Of a stretch of 64,000 bases of DNA, positions 51,334-60,974 are shown piece by piece; positions within the stretch are counted from its first letter, which is position 1, and each line of letters starts with the position of its first letter. A model generated the notes under the pieces. That model had not been told where the DNA came from. It made no database searches and was given only the letters and a program-made list of their open reading frames with translations. This DNA comes from Anaeromyxobacter sp. Fw109-5. GTDB lineage: Bacteria > Myxococcota > Myxococcia > Myxococcales > Anaeromyxobacteraceae. The position numbers and the translations under genes were made by a program. The stretch spans positions 3,605,001 through 3,669,000 of the forward strand of contig NC_009675.1 of the NCBI RefSeq assembly GCF_000017505.1. The letters run 5' to 3'.

Positions 51334-53335
51334 CGCCGCCGATCGGTCGGGGACCGCGCTCAGCCTGGCCCCGCCTGCGCCCGGACCCCGGGAGGTCCCG
51401 CCGCCCGTGCGCGGCTTCGACGCGGTGGAGGCGGTGTGGCGCCTCCTCCGGCACCACGGCCACGAGGGCGGGCTGCAGGCGTTCCGGGAGGCCCATGACG
51501 TGCGCGGCTCCGCGGAGTCCCTCGCCGAGCCGCTCGAGCGGGCGGGGATCCAGGCGCGGCCGGCGATCGTGACCGCCGAGGAGCTGGCCTACCTCGACGT
51601 CCCGACGCTCCTCCAGCTCGGCGACGGCTCGTGGGTCGTGCTCGAGGATCGCAGGCGGGACGTGCTCCACCTCCTGGGCTCGAGCGGCGCTCGCCCGGTG
51701 CCGGAGGCGGAGCTGGCGCCCTTCCTGTCGGGCTACGCGCTCGACGTGTCGCCCTCCCTGCCGGCCGGGAAGGGGCTCTGGAGCCGCCTGAGGGCGCTCC
51801 TGCTCCATCACCGGCGGGCGCTGGCGATGCTCGCCCTCGCGAGCCTGCTCCTCCAGGCCCTCGCGCTGGTGCTCCCGGAGATCACCGCCACCGTCATGAA
51901 CCAGGCCCTGCCCGACCGCGCGCGCTCGACGCTGCACGTCGTGTCGATGGGCGTGGTGCTGGTGGCCGCGTTCCAGGCCTGCACCGGCTGGCTCCGCGAC
52001 AAGGTGCTGCTGTTCCTGGTCACGCGCATGGCCGTGTCGGCCGAGCGCGGCGTCCTGCAGCACCTGCTGCGGCTGCCCTTCCCGGTCCTCGACAAGATGA
52101 CGATCGGCGAGCGGCTCCAGGCGTTCACGAGCGTGGGCGCCGCGCGAGACGTGCTCGCCGAGCGCGCCGTCGCCGCGGTCCTCGACGGCGCCATGGCGAT
52201 CGCGTTCGTGGCCGCGATGGCGACCAAGATGGCGGGGGCGACGCTGTTCGTGGTGGCGGTGGCGCTCGTGATGGCCGGGATCGCCGTCTTCGTCGGCTCC
52301 GCCCAGGCGCGCCACCAGGCCCGCGAGCTCGAGGCCCAGGCGCGCGAGCGCGGCTTCCTCTCCGAGCTCATCGCCGGCATCGGCACGATCAAGGCGGCCG
52401 GCGCGGAGCAGCAGGCGCTCCAGCGCTGGCTGCAGCGCTTCAGGGCAGAGCTGGGCCACACGCTCCGGCGGCAGCGCCTGGGCCTGTGGAGCGACGTGGG
52501 GCTCGAGACGCTGCGGCAGGGGATGTACGTGGGGCTGCTCATCTGGGGGGGGAGCCTGATCCTCCGCGGCGAGCTGCTCGTGGGGACCCTCCTCGCCTTC
52601 GTCCAGCTCGGCTCGGGGTTCCTCGGCGCCGTGTTCGGGCTCGTCCGCGTCCACCTCATGGTCGCCGTGCTCCGGCCGCAGCTCGCCGGGACCCAGCAGA
52701 TCCTGGACGAGGCGCCGGAGCACCGGACCGCTCGTCGCGCCATCTCGCGGGCGCGCAGCGTGCCCGTGGTGATGGAGGACGTCTGGTTCCGCCACGGCCC
52801 GGAGTCGCCGTGGATCGCGAAGGGCTATTCCAGGCGCTTCGAGGCGGGCGCCAAGGAGGTCATCACCGGCGCGTCGGGGTTCGGGAAGAGCACCCTCCTC
52901 CGCATGCTCGCCGGCCTCTACGTCCCGGAGGAGGGATCCATCAGCGTCGGCGGGACGAGCCCGCAGGCGGCGGCCAGCGACATCCTGTACCTGCCGCAGT
53001 TCGTGAACCTGTTCAGCGGCTCGATCATCGAGAACCTGCGGCTCCTGTCCGGCGGCGCGCCCGTGGCGCGCCTGCTCGAGGCCGCCGAGCGCACCGGCCT
53101 CTCGGCGCTCGTGGCCACCTTGCCGATGAGCTGGGAGAGCATCGTGTCGCCCGGCGGGAAGAGCCTCTCCGGCGGGCAGCGCCAGCTCATCGCCCTGACG
53201 GCGGCGATCGCCTCGGACCGCAAGCTCCTCCTGCTCGACGAGGCGCTGTCGAACCTCGATCCGATCCGCGCCGCCGAGCTCCGGAAGATCCTCGACGGCC
53301 TGCCCGCGACGGTGATCGAGGCGCGCCACGTGTGA
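51326..53335 (+). CDS. second ABC exporter with catalytically dead C39-like domain
   Basis: 669 residues. Residues 30-150 align in layout with the C39 domain of the previous protein, but Cys is replaced by Asp32 (GFDAVEAVWRLLRHHG) and the His position by Ser (GSWVVLE). Six helices and an ATPase follow: GASGFGKST, LSGGQRQL, LLLLDEALSNLD. The protein stops at VIEARHV without the usual helix after the H-loop region. The pairing of a peptidase-bearing and a peptidase-less exporter behind a HlyD gene matches the NHLM-type export arrangement. It overlaps the previous gene by 8 bases, with AAGGAG inside it. Confidence 0.88.
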   Translation: MPSAADRSGTALSLAPPAPGPREVPPPVRGFDAVEAVWRLLRHHGHEGGLQAFREAHDVRGSAESLAEPLERAGIQARPAIVTAEELAYLDVPTLLQLGDGSWVVLEDRRRDVLHLLGSSGARPVPEAELAPFLSGYALDVSPSLPAGKGLWSRLRALLLHHRRALAMLALASLLLQALALVLPEITATVMNQALPDRARSTLHVVSMGVVLVAAFQACTGWLRDKVLLFLVTRMAVSAERGVLQHLLRLPFPVLDKMTIGERLQAFTSVGAARDVLAERAVAAVLDGAMAIAFVAAMATKMAGATLFVVAVALVMAGIAVFVGSAQARHQARELEAQARERGFLSELIAGIGTIKAAGAEQQALQRWLQRFRAELGHTLRRQRLGLWSDVGLETLRQGMYVGLLIWGGSLILRGELLVGTLLAFVQLGSGFLGAVFGLVRVHLMVAVLRPQLAGTQQILDEAPEHRTARRAISRARSVPVVMEDVWFRHGPESPWIAKGYSRRFEAGAKEVITGASGFGKSTLLRMLAGLYVPEEGSISVGGTSPQAAASDILYLPQFVNLFSGSIIENLRLLSGGAPVARLLEAAERTGLSALVATLPMSWESIVSPGGKSLSGGQRQLIALTAAIASDRKLLLLDEALSNLDPIRAAELRKILDGLPATVIEARHV

Positions 53336-53376
53336 GGTGCGAGAGGTGCTGGAGAGCGTGGCGGAGCCGCGGATCG

Positions 53377-54723
53377 CTACAGCGATCCGCCCACGGCGCG
53401 GTTCAGGTCGGCGCGGGCCACGACGAGATCCACCACCGTGCGGACCCACGCGAGCCTCGCCTCGGACAGCTTCACGGTCGCGTCGCGGATCTCGAGCTGG
53501 CTGCCCACCCCCGCGTCGAGCCGCTCCCGGGCGAGTCGGAGCGCCGCCTCGGACGCCTTCACGTTCTCCTGCACCGTGGCCACCGTGTCACCGAGCGCCG
53601 CCACCGCCTCGCGCGCGACGATCACCTCCGCCGCGACCGTCTGCTCCTCCTGCTCGAGCAGGGCCCAGGCTCGGCGGGCGTCCACCTCGGCCCGCTGCAC
53701 GCCCGCCCGCGTCGCGCCGCCGGCGAAGAGGTTCCACGCGAGCGTGACCTGCGTCACGGCGACGTACTGCGTCGTCGGATCCCCCAGCAGGCCGAAATCT
53801 CCCCCGAGCTCGGGAGCCGCCTTCTGGTAGCTCGCCTGGAGCCCGAGGACGGGCCACCAGGCTCCTCGGGCGCGTGCGATCTCCAGGTCACCCGCCTCCC
53901 CCGTCAGCTTCCGCGCGGCGAGCACCGGCCGCCCTCTCCGTGCCTCCGCGAGCAGCGCCGCGATCGGCGGGAGCTCCTGCTGCGCGGGCACGAGCGGTCC
54001 GGTCACGATCCCGGGGGGCACGACCTCCAGCCCCGCCGTCGAGGTGAGCCCGAGCACGATCGCCAGCTCCGCCCGGGCGCGCTCGAGCTCGGCGGCCTGG
54101 GTGCGCACCGCGATGCGATCGTTGCCGAGGTTCACCCGGGCGCTGAAGGTGTCGGCCTTGGTGCCGCGGCCGGCCGAGAAGAGGGCGTCGGCGCGCTCGA
54201 CCAGCTCCGCGGACAGGGCCGCCGTCTCGCGCCGGACCTCGAGCGCGCGCTGCTGCTTCACGACCTCGTAGAACCGGCGCGTCACCTCGAAGGCGACCCG
54301 CAGGGCCGACTCGTCGACCAGCCTCCGGGCCGCCGCCGATCGCGTACGGGAGGACTCGATGAGCTTCCAGCTCGCGAGGCCGTCGAAGACCGTCCAGGTC
54401 GCGGCGACGCCGAGCTGGTGCGCGCCGAAGTCGTTCGCGGGGTAAGTCACCGGGATGCGGACGAAGTCGGGGGGCGGGGTCTCGTTGGGGACGACGTTCA
54501 CCTGCTGCTGCTCGCCCTGGAACTGCCGGCCGAAGGCCGCGTTCAGGTCGAGGCGCGGCAGCACGCCCTGGTAGCTCAGGCGGACGTCCGTGGCGGCGGC
54601 CTCCTGATCGAGGCGAGCGATGGTGAGCTCGGCGTTGCGCTTGGCCGCCGCGGCGAGCGCGTCATCCAGGGTGAGGGGGGCCGCGGTGACGGTCGCGGCG
54701 AGGAGGAGAGCCAGGGTGGCCAT
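53377..54723 (-). CDS. TolC-family outer membrane channel
   Basis: 448 residues with a short signal peptide (TLALLLAATVTAAP) and the two-fold helical-barrel layout of TolC proteins: PLTLDDALAAAAKRNAEL, LSYQGVLPRLDLNAAFG, ATWTVFDGLASWKL, and the second-half counterparts LGLQASYQK, TLAWNLFAGGATRAGV and LEIRDATVKLSEARL. It would complete the trans-envelope path with HlyD and the two exporters. It is convergent to them, 41 bases from the second exporter stop. I see no copy of the GTCAG-N17-GTC motif before it. Confidence 0.9.
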   Translation of the reverse strand: MATLALLLAATVTAAPLTLDDALAAAAKRNAELTIARLDQEAAATDVRLSYQGVLPRLDLNAAFGRQFQGEQQQVNVVPNETPPPDFVRIPVTYPANDFGAHQLGVAATWTVFDGLASWKLIESSRTRSAAARRLVDESALRVAFEVTRRFYEVVKQQRALEVRRETAALSAELVERADALFSAGRGTKADTFSARVNLGNDRIAVRTQAAELERARAELAIVLGLTSTAGLEVVPPGIVTGPLVPAQQELPPIAALLAEARRGRPVLAARKLTGEAGDLEIARARGAWWPVLGLQASYQKAAPELGGDFGLLGDPTTQYVAVTQVTLAWNLFAGGATRAGVQRAEVDARRAWALLEQEEQTVAAEVIVAREAVAALGDTVATVQENVKASEAALRLARERLDAGVGSQLEIRDATVKLSEARLAWVRTVVDLVVARADLNRAVGGSL

Positions 54724-54897
54724 GCGATCCCCCAGTCGACGGTCCGGAGAGCCGGGCGTCGGCCTCCGGGGAGGATCCCCATCTGCTCCGGGTCGATCGC
54801 GCCGGCCCGCCGCCGGTGGGGTCCCTTGGCCGGGCCATCACGGGAGGTCTGCGTCGGAGGGGGCACCGCCAGACGCTCCGCGGGCTCGCGCGGCGAC

Positions 54898-56298
<1,401 letters not shown>

Positions 56299-56402
56299 GC
56301 GGAACTGGTTGGCCGATCGCGACGTGCGGGCAACGCCCGGGAGGGGACGCCGTGCCCGCTCCGGCCGTTCGCGCCGCCGGGGAGCCTGGCGGTCGAGCAC
56401 GG

Positions 56403-56570
56403 CTACCAGAGGTCGACGACGATGGGCTCGCGCGTCCGTTCCGGCTCTCGCTCCGGCCGCTCGTGGCGGACGGGCTCGGGCACCTCGATCCAGAGCTGCG
56501 GCCGCTCCAGCTCCTCGCGCTCCTGGCGGCGCCTCTCCAGCTCCTCGATCATCCACGGCGGCGGCATCAT
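56403..56570 (-). CDS. 55-residue charged protein upstream of the FHA kinase
   Basis: MMPPPWMIEELERRRQEREELERP, then QLWIEVPEPVRHERPEREPE and a VDLW end (cut here). AGGAG lies eight bases before the first of two adjacent ATG codons. A helical Glu/Arg-rich segment follows a Pro/Trp start. I do not recognise it. An exact GTCAG-N17-GTCTC motif 32 bases upstream ties it to the peptide-export regulon. Confidence 0.6.
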   Translation of the reverse strand: MMPPPWMIEELERRRQEREELERPQLWIEVPEPVRHERPEREPERTREPIVVDLW

Positions 56571-56601
56571 GGCTTCGTCTCCTGGCGTGGCTCCTGCCGT
56601 G

Positions 56602-56628
56602 GAGACACGCGAGGCGGGCGGGCCTGAC
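56602..56628 (-). promoter_or_regulatory. ECF-type promoter motif before the 55-residue gene
   Basis: On the minus strand GTCAG-N17-GTCTC, exactly the form found before the three peptide genes, 32 bases upstream of the ATG. Confidence 0.55.
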
Positions 56629-56655
56629 ATCCCTGGCGAGGCTCCGCCGCGGCCG

Positions 56656-56682
56656 GTCAGATCGCGCGCCGGCCGCGGTCCG
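56656..56682 (+). promoter_or_regulatory. ECF-type promoter motif, divergent plus-strand copy
   Basis: GTCAG-N17-GTCCG with GTCAGATCG at the left and CGGTCCGTCC at the right, nearly the same ends as the exporter-operon site. It is 39 bases before the GTG of the 76-residue ORF. Confidence 0.5.
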
Positions 56683-56720
56683 TCCTCCCGGAGGCGCGGG
56701 CCGCCCACATCCCGGCCGGC

Positions 56721-56951
56721 GTGAACCGAATGCACACGACGATCAAGGCCGCGCTGCTGGCGGCGGGCGTGCTGTTCCTGGGCGCGATGCTCCGCCTGCA
56801 GCACCGGACCTTCGCGGAGCGCGCGACGCGAGCCCCCGCCCTGCTCGAGGCGACGGCCGCGGCGGACCGCCCGGCAGGCCGCCTCTCTCCGCTCGCCATG
56901 AGCAGCGGTCCCGGCTCCTCCCCGCTGGCGTCCCGCTCCGCTCCGCGCTGA
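56721..56951 (+). CDS. 76-residue protein with N-terminal hydrophobic helix
   Basis: GTG at 56721 or ATG at 56730 opens an ORF with one hydrophobic stretch (TTIKAALLAAGVLFLGAML) and a Ser/Pro/Ala-rich remainder with LRLQHRTFAERATRAP. It may be exported or anchored. Neither start has a clear ribosome-binding site; the upstream promoter-like motif is the main reason to believe it is expressed. Confidence 0.42.
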   Translation: MNRMHTTIKAALLAAGVLFLGAMLRLQHRTFAERATRAPALLEATAAADRPAGRLSPLAMSSGPGSSPLASRSAPR

Positions 56952-57032
56952 CGATCGCGGCCTCGCGGCCCGGGGCGCGATTGGGGCGGGCCGCTGGCGA
57001 GCCTCGTGCTATGGACGTGGGCGGAGGAATTC

Positions 57033-57320
57033 ATGACCCGCGCCCTCGTCCTGACCTTCGCGACCCTGCTCGCCCCCGCGACCCTCGCGGACGCGCCCCC
57101 GCCCAGGCCGGAGCCGGCGCCCGCCCGGAGCGATGCCGCCCCGCCCGCCCCCAAGGCGGACGGTGAGGGCGCGGCGAAGCGGGACCCCGCCGCTGACCTG
57201 CGCCCGCGCCCGCGGAAGGACGAGCCCAGCTCGACCGGCGCGGCGAAGCGCCAGCGCTCCGAGCCAGCTCCGGCCAAGCCCGCGCCGTGCGTCGAGGTGA
57301 AGCCCTGCTCGATCGACTGA
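57033..57320 (+). CDS. 95-residue periplasmic Pro/Ala/Lys-rich protein
   Basis: ATG with GGAGGAA upstream. A signal peptide (ALVLTFATLLAPATLADA) is followed by a low-complexity stretch rich in Pro, Ala, Arg and Lys, ending CVEVKPCSID, whose two Cys could pair. Function unknown. It precedes the VKOR-DsbA gene by 61 bases on the same strand, which fits a disulfide-bonded client, although that is speculative. Confidence 0.6.
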   Translation: MTRALVLTFATLLAPATLADAPPPRPEPAPARSDAAPPAPKADGEGAAKRDPAADLRPRPRKDEPSSTGAAKRQRSEPAPAKPAPCVEVKPCSID

Positions 57321-57381
57321 TCGCGCGGCAGGCCCGGCTGCCGGTGCTCCGGCGCGTGGCACGCGCTCACCCTCACGTCCC

Positions 57382-58578
57382 ATGACCCGCGATCGCAAGA
57401 AGAAGCCCGACCGGCGCCCGAGCGCCCCGACGCCCGCTCCTCCGCGCGCCGCGCTGCTCGTCGCCTCGTTGCTGCTGGCGCTCGGCGGCGTCGCGCTCTC
57501 GGTGGCGCTCGCCCGCCTCCACGCGCGCGCGCACGCGGGGCTCTCCAGCTTCTGCGCCATCAACGACGTCGTGAACTGCGATCGCGTCGCCCTGAGCCGC
57601 TTCTCCACGTTCCTCGGGCTGCCGGTGGCGCTCTGGGGCGCCCTCGGGTACGGGCTCGCCGCGGTGCTCGCCGCGCGGGCCCTCGCGCACGCGCGCCGGG
57701 GCGTGACCGCGGCCCGCGGGCTGCTGTTCGCCGTCGCGGCCGTCGCGGTCGCGGCCTCGGCCGCGCTCGCCGTGGTCAGCGAGCTCGCCATCGGCGCGTG
57801 GTGCCTGCTCTGCATGGCGTCGTGGGCCACCGCGGCGGGGCTGCTCGCGACCGCCTGGCGCGCCTGCCCGTCCGGCCCCGCCGCGGCCGTCGCCGCGGAC
57901 GTCGCCGTCCTCCGCGCGCGGCCGGCGCGCACGGCGGCCCTCGCGCTCGTCGCCCTCGTGGCCGTCGTCGGGGCGCGCGCCGCGTACGCGCGCTACGCGG
58001 CCACGGTGCCGCGAGCGCCCGCCGCGAGCGCCGGCGCCCGGGCACCCGGCCCCATCTCGCCGGCCCCGGTCGCCGCGGGCGGCGTGGTGGTGGAGTTCAG
58101 CGACTACGAGTGTCCCTTCTGCGCGCGCGCCCACGAGCAGCTCGCCACCCTCCGCGCGGCCCGCCCGGATCTCGAGATCGTCCGCCGGCACTTCCCGCTC
58201 GACGCCGCCTGCAACCCCGCCCTGGCACGCTCGATCCACCCGTCGGCGTGCGCCCTCGCGCGCGCCGCGATCTGCGCCGAGGCGCAGGGGCGCTTCGCCG
58301 AGATGGACGACGCGCTGTTCCGGAACCAGCAGGCGCGCGAGCCGGCGTCGCGCCTCGCCGCTCGCCTGGGCCTCGACGTCGCCGCGTTCGAGGCCTGCCT
58401 CGCGTCGCCCGCCACGGAGGCGCGGCTCGCGCGCGACGTCGAGGACGGGATGCGCGCGGGCGTGCGCGCGACCCCCTCGTACGTCGTCGGCGGCAAGGTC
58501 TACGCGGGCGAGCTTCCGCCGGGGCTCCTGGCCGCGCCCGCGGCCCCCGCGCCGCCCCCTCGCGCCGCGGAGCGCTGA
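57382..58578 (+). CDS. VKOR-DsbA fusion, disulfide-forming oxidoreductase
   Basis: 398 residues. The N-terminal part (about 20-200) is a four-to-five-helix vitamin K epoxide reductase-like domain with the loop Cys pair (SSFCAINDVVNCDRVALS) and the active-site WCLLCMASW. The C-terminal part (about 235-385) is a DsbA/thioredoxin domain with VEFSDYECPFCARAHEQL and the cis-Pro loop VRATPSYVVGGK. It makes disulfides in secreted proteins and passes electrons to quinone, replacing DsbA/DsbB. Confidence 0.92.
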   Translation: MTRDRKKKPDRRPSAPTPAPPRAALLVASLLLALGGVALSVALARLHARAHAGLSSFCAINDVVNCDRVALSRFSTFLGLPVALWGALGYGLAAVLAARALAHARRGVTAARGLLFAVAAVAVAASAALAVVSELAIGAWCLLCMASWATAAGLLATAWRACPSGPAAAVAADVAVLRARPARTAALALVALVAVVGARAAYARYAATVPRAPAASAGARAPGPISPAPVAAGGVVVEFSDYECPFCARAHEQLATLRAARPDLEIVRRHFPLDAACNPALARSIHPSACALARAAICAEAQGRFAEMDDALFRNQQAREPASRLAARLGLDVAAFEACLASPATEARLARDVEDGMRAGVRATPSYVVGGKVYAGELPPGLLAAPAAPAPPPRAAER

Positions 58579-58817
58579 GAGGTCGTTTCACGCCTCTGAA
58601 GCGCGGCGGTGCGGCCGGTCGATGACCGAAGGTCTGCCGTGCTCCCGCACCGGCGGGGGCGACGACCCGACGCCTCCGCGGGCGCCGTCCCTGCTCCTCG
58701 CGGCACGCCTTCCCGGCGAGGGTCGGACGGAACGGTCAACCCTTGCGTCGTTCGGGCGACGTTCCAGTTTGCAGGAGGGGGGCGGAGGCGGAGGGCCGTA
58801 TCCGCCGCAGCGAGCGC
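58579..58817. other. intergenic region upstream of the STAS gene
   Basis: 239 bases. Nothing definite seen except a less GC-rich stretch near 58735-58785, probably a promoter. Confidence 0.4.
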
Positions 58818-59147
58818 ATGCTCCATCTCCGGCTCGAGCACAGGAACGGAGCTCTCGTCGTCACGCCGCTCGCGGCGCGGCTCGACGCCGAGTCCGCCGT
58901 GGAGCTTCGCACGCTGATCGCCGGGCAGGCGGTGGGGCGGAGACGCGTGGTCGTCTCGCTCGAGCACGTCGCGACCATGGACGGGTCTGCGCTCGCGGCG
59001 CTCATCTCGATCCTCAAGTCGATGGACCCGGGCGCCGAGCTGCGGCTCGCCCGCGCGTCGCCCTCGGTGCGCGCGCTCCTCGCGCGGACGCGGCTCGACG
59101 CGCTCTTCCCGACCTTCGACGACGAGGCCGCCGCCCTGGGGGGATGA
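58818..59147 (+). CDS. STAS-domain (anti-anti-sigma-like) protein
   Basis: 109 residues of STAS fold: LRLEHRNGALVVTPLAARLD, RRRVVVSLEHVATMDGSALA and LRLARASPSVRALLARTRLD. Ser57 in MDGSALAAL occupies the phosphorylation site of SpoIIAA-like antagonists. It ends 3 bases before the glycosyltransferase start, so the two are cotranscribed; the STAS protein probably controls polysaccharide synthesis by binding a partner kinase or the enzyme. The ATG was chosen for the conserved N-terminus; a TTG at 58743 would add 25 residues. Confidence 0.8.
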   Translation: MLHLRLEHRNGALVVTPLAARLDAESAVELRTLIAGQAVGRRRVVVSLEHVATMDGSALAALISILKSMDPGAELRLARASPSVRALLARTRLDALFPTFDDEAAALGG

Positions 59148-59150
59148 ACC

Positions 59151-60974
59151 GTGGACGTCGCGTACGTGCCGCGGAGCGAGTGCGAGGCCGCCGCGCCTCG
59201 TGCGCGCGCGCGCGGGGACGCCGTGCGCAACTTCGCGTTCCAGGCGCTCGCGGTCCTCGCGACCGTGCTGGGGGGCTGGTACCTCTCCTGGCGCTGGACC
59301 TCGTCGCTCAACCCGGACGCGCCGGCGTTCTCCGCCGTGATCGCGGCGGCGGAGACCCTGGCCTACCTCGGCGCGGTCCTGTTCTTCCTCTCCATCTGGC
59401 GCGCCGAGGATCCCGTCGTCCACCCGCCGCCACGCACGGTGAACGATCTCCGCGAGGAGCCGCTCCCGCGCGACCGGCCGATCAAGGTCGACGTGATGAT
59501 CACCACGTTCGACGAGCCGCTCGGGCTGGTGCGCCTCTCCGTCCGCGACGCGAAGCAGCTCTCGTACCCGCATCCGCTGACGCTGCGCGTGTACCTCCTC
59601 GACGACGGCCGCCGGCCCGAGATGCGGGCGATGGCCGACGAGGAGGGGGCCGGCTACCTCACCCGCGCGACGAACGAGGGATACAAGGCGGGCAACCTCC
59701 GCAACGGCTTCGATCACACCGACGGCGATCTCGTCGTCATCTGCGACGCGGACACCCGGCTGCTGCCCGCGCTGCTCGAGGAGACGCTCGGGTACTTCCG
59801 GGATCCCGAGGTCGCCTGGGTCCAGACGCCGCAGTCGTTCTACGACCTCGATCCGGGCCTGCCGCTCGCCGAGTGGCTCGCGCGCCGCGCCCGGCTCGGT
59901 CGCGTGGGGCGCGCCCTGGGCCGCGCCGTCGAGGCGGTGATCGGCCCCGTCGCGATCGGCGCGGATCGGCTCGGGTCCGATCCGCGGGCCTTCTACGACG
60001 TCATCCAGCGGTGCCGCAACTGGTGCAACGCCGCGTTCTGCTGCGGGGCGGGCAGCGTGCACCGCCGCGAGGCCGTGATGGAGGGCGCCGTGACCGAGTT
60101 CGGCGCTGCGGTGGAGGCGGCCGTCCGCCCGCTCGCCGCGCGCGTGCCGGACGCGGCGGCGCGGGCGTCGCTCGAGACCGCGCTCGCGTCCCAGGCCGCG
60201 CGCGGGATCGAGCTCACGCCTTACGAGTTCCACGTCTCCGAGGACATCTACACGAGCATCCGGCTCCACGCGGGGACGCGTCGCTGGCGCTCGGTGTACC
60301 ACCCGCGCGTCCTCGCCAGGATGCTCTCGCCCCAGGATCTGCTCGCCTGGAGCATCCAGCGCTTCAAGTACGCGAGCGGCACGCTCGACATCGCGCTGCA
60401 CGACAACCCGCTGCGGCGGACCCGCCTCACCGCCTGGCAGAAGGTGATGTACGGCGCGACCATGTACGCGTACCTCGCGCCGCTCTGGATCATCCCGCTC
60501 GTGCTCGCGCCCATCGCGTTCTTCTTCGCGGGCGTGCTGCCGGTCCGCGCCTACGACGGCGAGTTCGCGGCGCGGGTCGTGCCGTTCCTCGTCGCGAGCC
60601 GCCTCGCCGTGATGGTCGGCACCTGGGGCGTACCGACGTGGCGCTCCGAGCAGTACCACCTCGCCTCGTCCTGGCTGAACCTCCGCGCGCTGATCCACGT
60701 CGTCGCCCGTCGGCCGCTGCGGTTCCCCGTCACGCCCAAGGTCGCCACGTCGCGGCGCTCCGTCGGGCTCGCCGTGCCGCACCTCGTGCTCCTCGCGGCG
60801 ATGGCGGTCGGGCTGGTCTACCGGGGGGCGCTCGTGGCGCAGGGACCGTCCGTGCCCGGGGAGGCGACGGCGTACCTCGCGAACGTGTTCTGGAGCCTGC
60901 ACAACGCCGCCTGCCTCGCCCCGTTCGTCCTCGCGGCCCTCCTGCCCAGACGGGCGAAGGAGGTCGGGGCGTGA
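59151..60974 (+). CDS. cellulose synthase-like family 2 glycosyltransferase
   Basis: 607 residues. Two N-terminal helices, then the GT2 catalytic domain: VMITTFDEP (first Asp), VYLLDDGRRPEM, ICDADTRLLP (DxD-type) and FHVSEDIYTS (general base region), with SIQRFKYASG at the QxxRW position (Phe-Lys instead of Trp). Four to six C-terminal helices would form the polymer channel. No PilZ domain is seen. It makes a beta-linked polysaccharide from a nucleotide sugar and extrudes it. GTG start with GGGGGGA upstream; its stop overlaps the DUF3131 start. Confidence 0.88.
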   Translation: MDVAYVPRSECEAAAPRARARGDAVRNFAFQALAVLATVLGGWYLSWRWTSSLNPDAPAFSAVIAAAETLAYLGAVLFFLSIWRAEDPVVHPPPRTVNDLREEPLPRDRPIKVDVMITTFDEPLGLVRLSVRDAKQLSYPHPLTLRVYLLDDGRRPEMRAMADEEGAGYLTRATNEGYKAGNLRNGFDHTDGDLVVICDADTRLLPALLEETLGYFRDPEVAWVQTPQSFYDLDPGLPLAEWLARRARLGRVGRALGRAVEAVIGPVAIGADRLGSDPRAFYDVIQRCRNWCNAAFCCGAGSVHRREAVMEGAVTEFGAAVEAAVRPLAARVPDAAARASLETALASQAARGIELTPYEFHVSEDIYTSIRLHAGTRRWRSVYHPRVLARMLSPQDLLAWSIQRFKYASGTLDIALHDNPLRRTRLTAWQKVMYGATMYAYLAPLWIIPLVLAPIAFFFAGVLPVRAYDGEFAARVVPFLVASRLAVMVGTWGVPTWRSEQYHLASSWLNLRALIHVVARRPLRFPVTPKVATSRRSVGLAVPHLVLLAAMAVGLVYRGALVAQGPSVPGEATAYLANVFWSLHNAACLAPFVLAALLPRRAKEVGA

